Of a stretch of DNA of 64,000 bases, positions 18,120-26,800 are shown one piece after another (position 1 is the stretch's first letter; each line of letters starts with the position of its first letter). The notes beneath the pieces are model-generated. The model was not told the DNA's origin. It saw nothing but the letters and a program-made list of their open reading frames with translations, and searched no databases. Position numbers and translations under genes: made by a program. Source of the DNA: Chitinophaga oryzae (GTDB lineage: Bacteria; Bacteroidota; Bacteroidia; Chitinophagales; Chitinophagaceae); assembly GCF_012516375.2 (NCBI RefSeq), contig NZ_CP051204.2:7564001-7628000 (forward strand), read 5' to 3'.

Positions 18120-18364
18120 CTGTTGACCGGCGTTGTCATGAAGGAGAAATGTCCTTCTGATGCCTGCAGACAATCTTCTGTACTGGCTGATGCTGCCACA
18201 GGGGTAATCACACTTTTTACTACCCCTGATACCTGGAAAATGTACACGGAAAGCTGTTCTATAGCGGTCATAGGAGTGTTGACAATATTTACTCCCCCGC
18301 TTTCAGGAAAGTACAGCAATGAACGTGGTACCATGGTGGAATTATCAAATACCTTTTGATTTCG
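18120..18364. other. Hairpin-rich non-coding stretch
   Basis: Two more stem-loops follow the 66-bp array: GAAGGA/TCCTTC around GAAATG (about 18140-18157) and CAGGGGTA/TACCCCTG (about 18199-18228). CCCTGATACCTGGAAAA at 18224-18240 recurs at 18870-18886, just before the locus 3 sigma gene. No convincing coding frame is present. Confidence 0.5.
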
Positions 18365-18380
18365 TGCTAAAACGATTTTG
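18365..18380. promoter_or_regulatory. Second copy of the CG-centred operator-like palindrome
   Basis: TGCTAAAACGATTTTG is identical to the site at 17636-17651. The two copies bracket the 66-bp repeat array about 730 bases apart, a spacing that would allow DNA looping by a tetrameric repressor. Looping is inference only. Confidence 0.45.
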
Positions 18381-18688
18381 TTTAATGATTGATCATTCCC
18401 TGATGTGCAAAAAACAATTTGGTTTAATAATGTAATAAATACCTGTTTACACTGCCAGACGAGGCAGTTACCCGAATCAAAAAAATATGGTTTACAACCC
18501 TAACGTGAAATGCAGAAGGAGCTGAATCGATTTAGTACTCCAACCTGCCAATAGATTTTCATTACAGTGCTACCATTACAAGTGAATAATTTTTTTAGAT
18601 TTAGACCCGAGCTGACTTTATTATCCACGTACTTTTTTGGCTTTTTCACAGCAGCTCCGGTCATAAAAATATAACTATTTCCAAATAA

Positions 18689-18702
18689 CTAAAACGTTTT
18701 TG
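18689..18702. promoter_or_regulatory. Third CG-centred palindrome, upstream of the locus 3 sigma gene
   Basis: CTAAAACGTTTTTG shares the CTAAAACG half with the two sites near locus 2 and has a better central palindrome (AAAACGTTTT). It is about 200 bases before the sigma gene. Apart from this site and the repeat at 18870-18886, I see no gene or other clear element in 18381-18900, which is A/T-rich. Confidence 0.45.
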
Positions 18703-18900
18703 CAATTTTTTTTATCGCCGGCTGCAGGTTGATGATAAATTACCCGCGATCTGTCAAAAGATCAGGAAAAAACGAAATAACCCATAAAAACCGGCCACCG
18801 CCCGCCCCACTGCTGTTCTATTTCTTTCACCCACATTCACCTAATTCGTAATTTTTTTTATACCTTATACCCTGATACCTGGAAAAGAGTAGGAAAACTA

Positions 18901-19539
18901 ATGGTGAGAACCAGCGATATTGCCCAATTGAGCGAGGCTGCATTGATCAGGGAAATTCATGCGAAAAACAGGCAGGCCTTTACCTATGTATATGAACGTC
19001 ACTTCCGGGAACTGGTGATGGCGGCCTACCGCTACTGCAAAGACGCAGGCATCGCACAGGAACTGGTACAGGAGGTGTTCATCAGAATATGGGAAAATCC
19101 TGCGCTGCTGGACGAGAATGGCGCCCTCCGCGCCTACCTGTACAAGGCGGTCATCAACCATGCCCTTAACTATCTTAAGCGGGAGAAAAATATCGCGCGC
19201 CATCACTCCGTCATCGCAGCATCACTGACAGACAGCTATCTGCATAACCTGCAGGAAGAACAGGAACTGAAACTGCGCATCTACCAGGAAATAGAAAAAC
19301 TACCGAAACAATGTGCAAGAGTATTTAAGATGAGCCGCTTCGACGGACTTAAATACCGGGAGATTGCCGCACAACTGCAGATCTCGGAAAAAACAGTGGA
19401 AAACCACATCCTCCACGCCCTCAAAACCCTCCGTGAAAACCTCTTTTACCGTCAGGACAACTCCCGCGATTATACCGCCCATCTTCGCATGCTGCAACTA
19501 TTCCTCGCCCTCGCAGGTGAAATGCTGACACGTCGCTGA
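18901..19539 (+). CDS. ECF RNA polymerase sigma factor (locus 3)
   Basis: The protein has 212 residues. Region 2 is about 20-95 (FTYVYERHFRELVMAAYRYCKDAGIAQELVQEVFIRIWENP, LRAYLYKAVINHALNYLKRE), and region 4 is about 125-185 with the helix-turn-helix KYREIAAQLQISEKTVENHILHALKTLRE. It is the FecI-like Bacteroidota type. It is followed by fecR (19656), susC and susD on the same strand, so it should act with that FecR to control locus 3. The C-terminal tail (YRQDNSRDYTAHLRMLQLFLALAGEMLTRR) is hydrophobic. Confidence 0.93.
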   Translation: MVRTSDIAQLSEAALIREIHAKNRQAFTYVYERHFRELVMAAYRYCKDAGIAQELVQEVFIRIWENPALLDENGALRAYLYKAVINHALNYLKREKNIARHHSVIAASLTDSYLHNLQEEQELKLRIYQEIEKLPKQCARVFKMSRFDGLKYREIAAQLQISEKTVENHILHALKTLRENLFYRQDNSRDYTAHLRMLQLFLALAGEMLTRR

Positions 19540-19616
19540 CCTCCATTTTTTTATCACTAAAACATATTACATAAAAAATAATGTGATAATTTTTGGTTGA
19601 CCACTGGGGGTATCGC

Positions 19617-19645
19617 CCTTTGTGAATTGTAACAATACACAAAGG
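19617..19645. promoter_or_regulatory. 29-bp near-perfect dyad just upstream of fecR (locus 3)
   Basis: Outer arms CCTTTGTG (19617-19624) and CACAAAGG (19638-19645) enclose inner arms ATTGT (19626-19630) and ACAAT (19632-19636), with one A opposite A on the way and a single central base. It ends 10 bases before the fecR ATG. It follows a CCACTGGGGGTATCG stretch (19601-19615). It could be an operator or a hairpin that hides the fecR start region. Confidence 0.5.
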
Positions 19646-19655
19646 CCGCTGTCCA

Positions 19656-20633
19656 ATGGAAAAAGAAACAATCAACTGGCTCCGTCTGGTAAAATACCTG
19701 AACAATCCGCAGGATACTGCCCTTGAGCAGGAAGTGCGGCAATGGACTGCCGCTTCCCCGGAAAACGAAGCCACCTTCCTCCAGGTACAGCAACTGTGGC
19801 AACTGTCACCAGACCTGAAAATACTGGAGCAGCTGGACACCGCCGCCGCTATCGCCCGGCTCCAGGATGCCCTGCCGGAAGAAGAAATCATTCACCAACT
19901 GCCCGCACGCCGTTACCGCTGGTTCCGCGCAGCCGCCATCGCCGTCCCCGTCATCGCCGCCGCCGCCTGGTGGTCCTACCACAGCGCCGGCACCATCTCC
20001 TACAAGGAGAAAGCTACACTGGCCGCCATCGATTCCCTGTTCCTGCCCGACCAGTCACGCATCTATCTCGATAAAAACAGCCGGATACGCTATCCGGAGA
20101 GCATGCAAAAAAACAGAACGGTCATCATGGAACAAGGCACCGCCTTCTTCAATGTGGCCACCCAAACCGCCACGCCTTTCATCGTCCAGATCGGCAAATC
20201 CAGTATCACCGTACTGGGCACCACTTTTAACATCCGGATGGAAGAACAGCGCATAGGCGTGACCGTCAAAACAGGCAAAATAAAATTTGCCTCCGGGCAT
20301 ACCAATGCCAAAGAAACCATCCTGTCGGCCGGCGAAGGGATCCGGTTCGACCCGGCCACCGGCGACGTGGAACAATTTAATGCCATCAACAGCAATGCCG
20401 ACGCCTGGATCACCCATGAACTCGTTTTCGTGGATGCTCCCCTGTCCGAAGTATGCAAAAAAGTAGAAGCACTCTACCAGGTGAAGATCAACCTACGGGG
20501 TAAAATCCCTGTGAAAAAACTGAATGCAACATTTAAAAACAATAAGCTGGAAGAAGTATTGGAGGTGCTGCAAGCTACCTACCCTATCACGGTAGTGCAC
20601 CGCAACCGGGAAATTACGATCACCGGCAGGTAA
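19656..20633 (+). CDS. FecR-family anti-sigma factor (locus 3)
   Basis: The protein has 325 residues. A cytoplasmic segment (about 1-82) is followed by one membrane span (about 86-107; WFRAAAIAVPVIAAAAWWSY). The FecR domain is about 115-210 (LFLPDQSRIYLDKNSRIRYPESM, VIMEQGTAFFNVATQTATPFIVQIGKSSITVLGTTFNIRM), and the DUF4974-like C-terminal domain about 255-325 (HELVFVDAPLSEVCKKVEALYQVKI, LEEVLEVLQATYPITVV). It should restrain the sigma factor encoded 116 bases upstream and be switched by the STN domain of the following SusC. Confidence 0.93.
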   Translation: MEKETINWLRLVKYLNNPQDTALEQEVRQWTAASPENEATFLQVQQLWQLSPDLKILEQLDTAAAIARLQDALPEEEIIHQLPARRYRWFRAAAIAVPVIAAAAWWSYHSAGTISYKEKATLAAIDSLFLPDQSRIYLDKNSRIRYPESMQKNRTVIMEQGTAFFNVATQTATPFIVQIGKSSITVLGTTFNIRMEEQRIGVTVKTGKIKFASGHTNAKETILSAGEGIRFDPATGDVEQFNAINSNADAWITHELVFVDAPLSEVCKKVEALYQVKINLRGKIPVKKLNATFKNNKLEEVLEVLQATYPITVVHRNREITITGR

Positions 20634-20817
20634 CAACTGCCGCGTCCGGCCTTTCTCCGTTGTTTAGCAACCCAATGTGTCAACTGAAATCATCATCGCA
20701 ATTTCTGCCAACCCGGAAATGCAACCAACATGACTGCAGGCTATGTACCGCTCCCGTCGGGGGCCTATGGGCCATGTCCTGCTCCGGACCCGTTTAACCT
20801 ATAATAATTTATACACG

Positions 20818-23800
20818 ATGTTTGAAATCCTTTACAAAAAAAAGCGACCAAAATCGAAGCTACTCCTGGCCCTATTGACAGTGGCATGCCTGGAAAACCA
20901 GGCCGCCCCGCTTACCAACGAGCAAAACAGAGAGAAACTGGAAGTCATCCTCGGAAGGATGGAGAAGAAATACAATGTCGTATTTGTGTATGATGCCGCG
21001 GTCATCAACAAGAATATGAACGTGGAATTAGATCCCGATAAAGTATCCATGCAGCAGGCGCTCAATCTGCTCGAGAGCAAAGGCATAGCCTATAAGGTGA
21101 TCGGCGACAAAATCGTGCTCACACGCCCCGCCGAAAAACCCGTGCCACAACAGGAAGTCATCACCGTGAAAGGACGCGCCGGTACCCGCGCAGAAAACGG
21201 CGATGCTTCCTTTGTGCCCGGCATCAGCATCGTGGAAAAAGGTACCGGCAACGGTATCGCTACCGACAGTAAAGGTGAATTCACCATCCGTGTAAAACCC
21301 GGCGCCACCCTCGTTATCAGCATGGTAGGGTTCAAAACACAGGAAGTGAAAGCCACCGCTGATAAACCTGTCATCGTTACGCTGGAAGAAAATGTGACGA
21401 ATCTTAACCAGGTGGTCGTGACCGGTTATCAGACCATCGACCGTAAACTCTTCACCGGCTCGGCCGCTACCCTCAAAGCCAACGACGTGAAACGCGAAGG
21501 CATCACCGATGTCAGCCGCATGCTGGAAGGCCGCGTAGCCGGCGTCTCCATCCAAAACGTGTCCGGCACCTTCGGCGCCGCCCCCAAAATCCGCGTCCGC
21601 GGCGCTACCTCCATCACCGGCGATAACAAACCACTCTGGGTAGTAGACGGTATCGTACTCGAAGATGTAGTGAACGTGTCCAACGAACAGCTCTCCACCG
21701 GAGATCCCACCACCCTCCTGGGATCTTCCGTAGCCGGCCTCAACCCCGACGACATCGAGAGCTTCCAGATCCTCAAAGATGCCGCCGCCACCGCCATGTA
21801 TGGCGCCCGCGCCATGAACGGCGTGGTGGTCATCACCACCAAAAAAGGCCGCGTGGGCAAACCCCTCATCTCCTATACCGGTAATTTCTCTACCTATATC
21901 AAGCCAACATACAAGGACTTTAATATCATGAACTCGGCCGACCAGATGTCTGTCTACAAATCCATGGAAAGCCGGGGATTCCTCCAGTACGGCGACCTGG
22001 CCACCAGACAGGATGGCGGCGTTTTCACCAAACTGGCGGAAAACATCAACAACAGGACAGTTTACAATGACGAGAAATCCAGGAATGAATTCCTCAAAAG
22101 ATACGCGCTGACAAATACCGACTGGTTCGATGTATTGTTCCGCAACTCCCTCCTGCAGGAGCACTCCCTCAGTATCTCCTCCGGTACGGAAAAATCACAG
22201 CTCTACTTCTCCACCAGCTTCCTCAATGATAACGGCTGGACCATCGGCGACCGCGTAAAACGCTTCACCGGCAACGCCCGCGCCAATTTCAACATTACGC
22301 CGCGGCTCAACGTAGGCCTCATCACCCAGGGATCTATCAGGGACCAGCGCGCCCCCGGCAGCATCGGAAGGGTCAGCAACCCCGTGGAAGGGAAGTTTGA
22401 CCGCGATTTCGATATCAACCCCTTCAGCTACGCCCTTAACACCAGCCGCACCCTCACCGCCTATGACGAAAAAGGCAACCTGGAATTCTTCCGGCGCAAC
22501 TACGCCCCGTTCAATATCATCAATGAACTGAACAACAATACGCTCGACCTTACCATGGTAGACATCAAACTGCAGGGTGAAGCCGGCTATAAAATTACCC
22601 CCACCCTGAAGTACTCTTTCCTCGGTGCTTTGCGTTATGCCAAAACCAACCGGGAACACAAAGTAAGAGAGAACTCCAATATGGCGATGGCCTATCGCGC
22701 CGCTGACAACGCCACCGTCATAGAAAACAATAAATTCCTCTACCGCAACCCGGACGACCCGGAAGCATACCCGGAGGTAATACTTCCCTACGGCGGTTTC
22801 TACAACACCAACGACGATTACCTCGTGAGCTACAACATCCGCAATGCGCTCGAATGGAATAAAACGTACAATAACACCCACATCTTCGTGGCCTACGCCT
22901 CCCAGGAGCTACGATATGCCAACCGACAGAACAAATTCTCCAACGGCTACGGCTACCAGTTCGATAAAGGCGGCGTGCCCTATGTAGATCCGCGCATCAT
23001 CAAACAGGCAGTGGAAAGCGGCTTCGATTTCTACGGCATGCAAAACTACTACGACCGCTTCCTCGCTTATATGGCCAATGGCGCTTATTCCTATAAAGGC
23101 AAATACAACCTCAACGGTACCATCCGTTACGACGGTTCCAACCTGCTCGGCAAGTCCCGCAACGCCCGCTGGCTACCCACCTGGAACATCAGCGGCTCCT
23201 GGAACGTAGACACGGAAGATTTTATGAAACAGGCACAGAACATCAACCGCCTCACCCTTCGCGCTACCTATGGCCTCACCGCCAGCCTGCAGGGTAAAGC
23301 CACCAACTCCAGCCTGATCACCCGCAGCGGCAAAACATACCGCCCCTACCTGCCTGAAATCGAATCTGTGATCAACATCACCGACCTCGAAAACTCAGAG
23401 CTCACCTGGGAAAAACAATACGAAACCAACGTAGGCATCGACCTCGGTATGTTTAAAGACCGCCTCACCATTACCCTCGACGGCTATAAACGTAACGGCT
23501 TCGACCTGATCAGCCCTATCCGCACCTCCGGTATCGGCGGACAGTTCATTAAAAACGCCAACTATGCCGACATGAAATCCCATGGGGTGGAACTGACCGT
23601 AGGCGGCACTATCATCCAGCAGAAAAACTGGCAATGGAGAACACAACTCACCGCCGCCTATAACGAAAACGAAATCACTAACCTGAAAACCAATCCCAAT
23701 ATATGGGACCTCATCGGCCCCGATGGCGGCCCCATGCTGGGTAGCCCGTACAGAGGCCTCTACTCCATTGACCTGCAGGAGCTGTCTGCCCTCGACGGCA

Positions 23801-24408
23801 CCCCCATATTTGTCAATGAAAAAGGAGAGAAAGTCAATGAAGTCAACCTCCAGAGCGATGCCATCAACTACCTGAAATACAACGGGCCCATTGATCCGAA
23901 AGTAACCGGTGGCCTTTACAACTCCGTACGCTTCAAAGACTTCACCTTCTCCGCCCTGTTCACCTTCAGCGCAGGAAACGTGATCCGCCTCAACCCCGCC
24001 TTCCAGCAGCGGTACACCGACCTCACGGCCATGCCGAAAGAGTTCCTCGACCGCTGGATGATGACCGGCGATGAAAAGAAGACCGACATCCCCGCGCTGT
24101 CAGATCTCCGGGTGATCAACAGACTGAGTGGCACAACGCCCTATTATACCTATAACTACTCTTCCACACGCGTTGCTGACGGAGGCTTCATCCGTCTGAA
24201 ACAGGTATCGCTGAGTTATAACCTGCCGCTGAGATACACCTCCGCTATCGGTCTTAACAACGCCTCCCTCAGCCTGGTGGCCAACAACCCCTGGCTGATC
24301 TATGCCGATCCTAAACTGAAAGGCCAGGACCCTGAGTTCTTCCAGTCCGGCGGCGTAGCATTACCTGTTCCCAGGCAATACACCCTGTCTGTAAAAGTTG
24401 GTTTTTAA
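20818..24408 (+). CDS. SusC/RagA-family TonB-dependent transporter with STN domain (locus 3)
   Basis: The protein has 1196 residues from the ATG at 20818; the longer frame adds no signal. An N-terminal hydrophobic stretch (LLLALLTVACLENQAAP) is the likely export signal. Then come the STN domain (about 38-100; MEKKYNVVFVYDAAVINKNMNVEL), a carboxypeptidase-regulatory-like domain (about 115-190; VPGISIVEKGTGNGIATDSKGEF), plug (about 195-330; VVVTGYQTIDRKLFTGSAATL, ILKDAAATAMYGARAMNGVV) and barrel ending SVKVGF. It imports the locus 3 ligand and can signal to the FecR at 19656. The frame of the next gene overlaps, but its chosen start lies 22 bases downstream. Confidence 0.94.
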   Translation: MFEILYKKKRPKSKLLLALLTVACLENQAAPLTNEQNREKLEVILGRMEKKYNVVFVYDAAVINKNMNVELDPDKVSMQQALNLLESKGIAYKVIGDKIVLTRPAEKPVPQQEVITVKGRAGTRAENGDASFVPGISIVEKGTGNGIATDSKGEFTIRVKPGATLVISMVGFKTQEVKATADKPVIVTLEENVTNLNQVVVTGYQTIDRKLFTGSAATLKANDVKREGITDVSRMLEGRVAGVSIQNVSGTFGAAPKIRVRGATSITGDNKPLWVVDGIVLEDVVNVSNEQLSTGDPTTLLGSSVAGLNPDDIESFQILKDAAATAMYGARAMNGVVVITTKKGRVGKPLISYTGNFSTYIKPTYKDFNIMNSADQMSVYKSMESRGFLQYGDLATRQDGGVFTKLAENINNRTVYNDEKSRNEFLKRYALTNTDWFDVLFRNSLLQEHSLSISSGTEKSQLYFSTSFLNDNGWTIGDRVKRFTGNARANFNITPRLNVGLITQGSIRDQRAPGSIGRVSNPVEGKFDRDFDINPFSYALNTSRTLTAYDEKGNLEFFRRNYAPFNIINELNNNTLDLTMVDIKLQGEAGYKITPTLKYSFLGALRYAKTNREHKVRENSNMAMAYRAADNATVIENNKFLYRNPDDPEAYPEVILPYGGFYNTNDDYLVSYNIRNALEWNKTYNNTHIFVAYASQELRYANRQNKFSNGYGYQFDKGGVPYVDPRIIKQAVESGFDFYGMQNYYDRFLAYMANGAYSYKGKYNLNGTIRYDGSNLLGKSRNARWLPTWNISGSWNVDTEDFMKQAQNINRLTLRATYGLTASLQGKATNSSLITRSGKTYRPYLPEIESVINITDLENSELTWEKQYETNVGIDLGMFKDRLTITLDGYKRNGFDLISPIRTSGIGGQFIKNANYADMKSHGVELTVGGTIIQQKNWQWRTQLTAAYNENEITNLKTNPNIWDLIGPDGGPMLGSPYRGLYSIDLQELSALDGTPIFVNEKGEKVNEVNLQSDAINYLKYNGPIDPKVTGGLYNSVRFKDFTFSALFTFSAGNVIRLNPAFQQRYTDLTAMPKEFLDRWMMTGDEKKTDIPALSDLRVINRLSGTTPYYTYNYSSTRVADGGFIRLKQVSLSYNLPLRYTSAIGLNNASLSLVANNPWLIYADPKLKGQDPEFFQSGGVALPVPRQYTLSVKVGF

Positions 24409-24430
24409 CCTGAATGAAAAGTTTTTGGAT

Positions 24431-25888
24431 ATGAAAAGAAATCTCGTATATATATCAGCGTTAGCAATCATGATGGTTGCCCCCGGGTGTAAAAAATACC
24501 TCGAGCAACTGCCCGATCAGCGCACAGAAGTTAATACGCCCGCCAAAGTGGCCGAGCTCCTCACCTCCGCCTACCCCCGGGCCAACTATATTCCGTTCCT
24601 CGAAGCCATGTCAGACAACGCCAACGACAAAGGCACCGACGACAATACCCGTATCAACCGCCAGCCCTGGTTCTGGGAAGTGTCTTCCGACAGGGAGCAG
24701 GACACGCCCGACTTCTACTGGCAAAATGCCTATGCCGCCATCGCCGCTGCCAACCAGGCGCTGGAGGTGATAGACAAAGCTTCCGACAAAGCCGCCTACA
24801 GCGCCTCCAAAGGCGAGGCACTGCTCTGCCGCGCATACGCACACTTTATGCTGGTCACCATCTTCTCCAAATCCTATGATCCGGCCACCGCAGCTAAAGA
24901 TCCGGGCATCCCCTACGTGACCAAACCGGAGAACGTAGTCGTGGCGAAATATGAAAGGAAAACAGTATCGTACGTGTACGAACAGATAGAAAAAGACCTC
25001 ACCGAAGGACTGCCGCTGATCAACGACAACTCCTACGCGAACGCCCCTTCCTATCACTTCACCACCGCCGCCGCCCATGCTTTCGCCAGCCGCTTCTACC
25101 TGTTCAAAAAGAACTACGCCAAAGTAGTGGAACATGCCAATCTCACTTTCCCCGCCGGCAGGGCCCTTCCATACCTGCGGCCGGTAAACACTATCTATAA
25201 CACCATGGAAGAACTGGTGCTCCGGAAAGAATATACCCGCGCCACACAGAAAGCCAACCTGCTGCTCGCCGAAACACAGTCCTGGTGGGCCAGGAACCTG
25301 AGGACCAACCGTTACGGCTGCGACCCCGTTCTCGGTGGCATGATCAATGGCCTCGACAATCCTACCGGCGCCAGGATGGCTTATTCCGTGTATTACCAGC
25401 GGCCGGAAGACTTCTTCATCCCTAAGTTCTATGAACTGTTCATCCGGGTAGACCAGAACGCCAATATCGGTAACGGTTGGGACATGGTGCCGCTGCTCGC
25501 CGCAGAAGAAGTGCTGTTCAACAGGGCTGAAGCCAATACCCAGCTCGGGAACTTCAATGAAGCACTGGCCGACATCAACGACTTCCTCAGCCAGCGTATC
25601 ACCCGCTACAACCCCGCCGCCCACCACCTCACCATCGATAAAGTCAGGGACTACTACGGTACCGTGGACACCCGCGATGCTATCATCAAAACCATCCTGC
25701 ACTTTAAACGGATAGAGTTTATCCTGGAAGGCCTCCGCTGGTTCGATATCCTCCGCCATAAAATACCGGTGGTGCACACCTCGTTCGACGGTAAAATAAA
25801 AATGACGCTGGGCGCCAACGATCCCCGCCGCATGGTACAGATACCGCAGGAAGCCCAGCTGTCCGGACTGGAATTAAACCCTCGATAA
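24431..25888 (+). CDS. SusD/RagB-family outer-membrane lipoprotein (locus 3)
   Basis: The protein has 485 residues from the ATG at 24431. The signal MKRNLVYISALAIMMVAPGC has a lipobox Cys at about residue 20. SusD-type features are YLEQLPDQRTEVNTPAKVAELLTSAYP, ALLCRAYAHFMLVTIFSKSYDP, EEVLFNRAEANTQLGNFNEAL and the C-terminal ILHFKRIEFILEGLRWFDILR. It lies directly after susC and belongs to the same operon, forming the lid of that transporter. Confidence 0.95.
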   Translation: MKRNLVYISALAIMMVAPGCKKYLEQLPDQRTEVNTPAKVAELLTSAYPRANYIPFLEAMSDNANDKGTDDNTRINRQPWFWEVSSDREQDTPDFYWQNAYAAIAAANQALEVIDKASDKAAYSASKGEALLCRAYAHFMLVTIFSKSYDPATAAKDPGIPYVTKPENVVVAKYERKTVSYVYEQIEKDLTEGLPLINDNSYANAPSYHFTTAAAHAFASRFYLFKKNYAKVVEHANLTFPAGRALPYLRPVNTIYNTMEELVLRKEYTRATQKANLLLAETQSWWARNLRTNRYGCDPVLGGMINGLDNPTGARMAYSVYYQRPEDFFIPKFYELFIRVDQNANIGNGWDMVPLLAAEEVLFNRAEANTQLGNFNEALADINDFLSQRITRYNPAAHHLTIDKVRDYYGTVDTRDAIIKTILHFKRIEFILEGLRWFDILRHKIPVVHTSFDGKIKMTLGANDPRRMVQIPQEAQLSGLELNPR

Positions 25889-25909
25889 ACACCACTCAAA
25901 CTTGTATAT

Positions 25910-26764
25910 ATGAAACGTCAATATATCATTCCCATACTGGTAGCAGGACTGATCGCCATCCTGTCCGGCTGCAGCAAAAAAGAAAACCTGGACATCTCCA
26001 ACCTGTTCCCGGACAACTACCAGCAGCCTACTGCGCTCGATAACTGGATCACTACCAACTACACCAGGCCTTATAACATAGAGGTGAAATATAAATGGGA
26101 CCCTTATGCGGTATCTACCAGTAAAACCCTCGTGCCTATAAAAGAACCCCTGGTAATACCGGTGATGGACCTGATACATAAAACCTGGATAGAGCCTTAT
26201 ATCAAGGAAGCCGGACTGCCCTTCTTCCTGAAATACAGTCCCAAGCAGATGATACTGGTAGGCAGCCCCCAGTATAATTCCAACGGGACCATCACGCTCG
26301 GGGAAGCCGAAGGCGGTAAAACCATACAGTTACTGCGTCTCAATGACTTCGACCAGAAAAACGAGGGTTTTGTGAAATTCATGTTGCATACCATCCACCA
26401 CGAATTCGCACACATCCTGCATCAGACCATCTTCTATCCAAGGGAATACAAAGCCCTTACCCCCGGCGGTTATACCGGCACCTGGAACAATACCACCGAC
26501 CAGGAAGCGCTGGACCTCGGCTTCATCACGCCCTATGCACGCGCCAAGGCCGATGAAGATTTTGTGGAGATGGTGTCTACCATGCTGACAGAAGGAAAAG
26601 ACGGCTTTGAAAATATCGTCAACCAGTCGCAGACCGCCATCGGCAAAGAAATGCTGCACCGGAAAGCGGACATCGTCAGGAACTATTTCCAGAACAGCTG
26701 GAAAATAAATTTCGACAGCCTGCAGGTGAAAACATCTGCTGCTATTGCAGAAGCGATCAGATAG
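25910..26764 (+). CDS. Substrate-import-associated zinc metallohydrolase lipoprotein
   Basis: The protein has 284 residues. The signal MKRQYIIPILVAGLIAILSGC ends in a lipobox (LSGC), so the protein is lipid-anchored. The HExxH zinc motif is in TIHHEFAHILHQ (about residues 163-174), with a downstream acidic residue in EDFVEMVS (about 222-229) as a possible third ligand. This matches the putative zinc-binding metallopeptidase group that travels with SusC/SusD pairs. It sits 21 bases after susD. It may cleave the imported ligand at the cell surface or in the periplasm, for example a peptide or siderophore-like molecule; the substrate is not known. Confidence 0.88.
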   Translation: MKRQYIIPILVAGLIAILSGCSKKENLDISNLFPDNYQQPTALDNWITTNYTRPYNIEVKYKWDPYAVSTSKTLVPIKEPLVIPVMDLIHKTWIEPYIKEAGLPFFLKYSPKQMILVGSPQYNSNGTITLGEAEGGKTIQLLRLNDFDQKNEGFVKFMLHTIHHEFAHILHQTIFYPREYKALTPGGYTGTWNNTTDQEALDLGFITPYARAKADEDFVEMVSTMLTEGKDGFENIVNQSQTAIGKEMLHRKADIVRNYFQNSWKINFDSLQVKTSAAIAEAIR

Positions 26765-26800
26765 TTTTTTATGAACAGGTATTATAACTACAACGGATAT

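Noticed and set aside
17633..18334. Overlapping ORFs on both strands with 22-residue repeats (such as RKTHYFLVNIGHMAH)
   Set aside because: The repeats come from the 66-bp DNA unit being a multiple of three. Several frames are open at once, none has a signal, start context or known family, so the stretch is listed as a DNA repeat.
21028..22164. 378-codon ORF on the - strand
   Set aside because: It lies opposite the SusC barrel and plug of locus 3 and has a glycine/histidine-rich composition typical of antisense frames.
24611..25777. 388-codon ORF on the - strand
   Set aside because: Antisense to susD of locus 3; composition is a shadow of the real frame.
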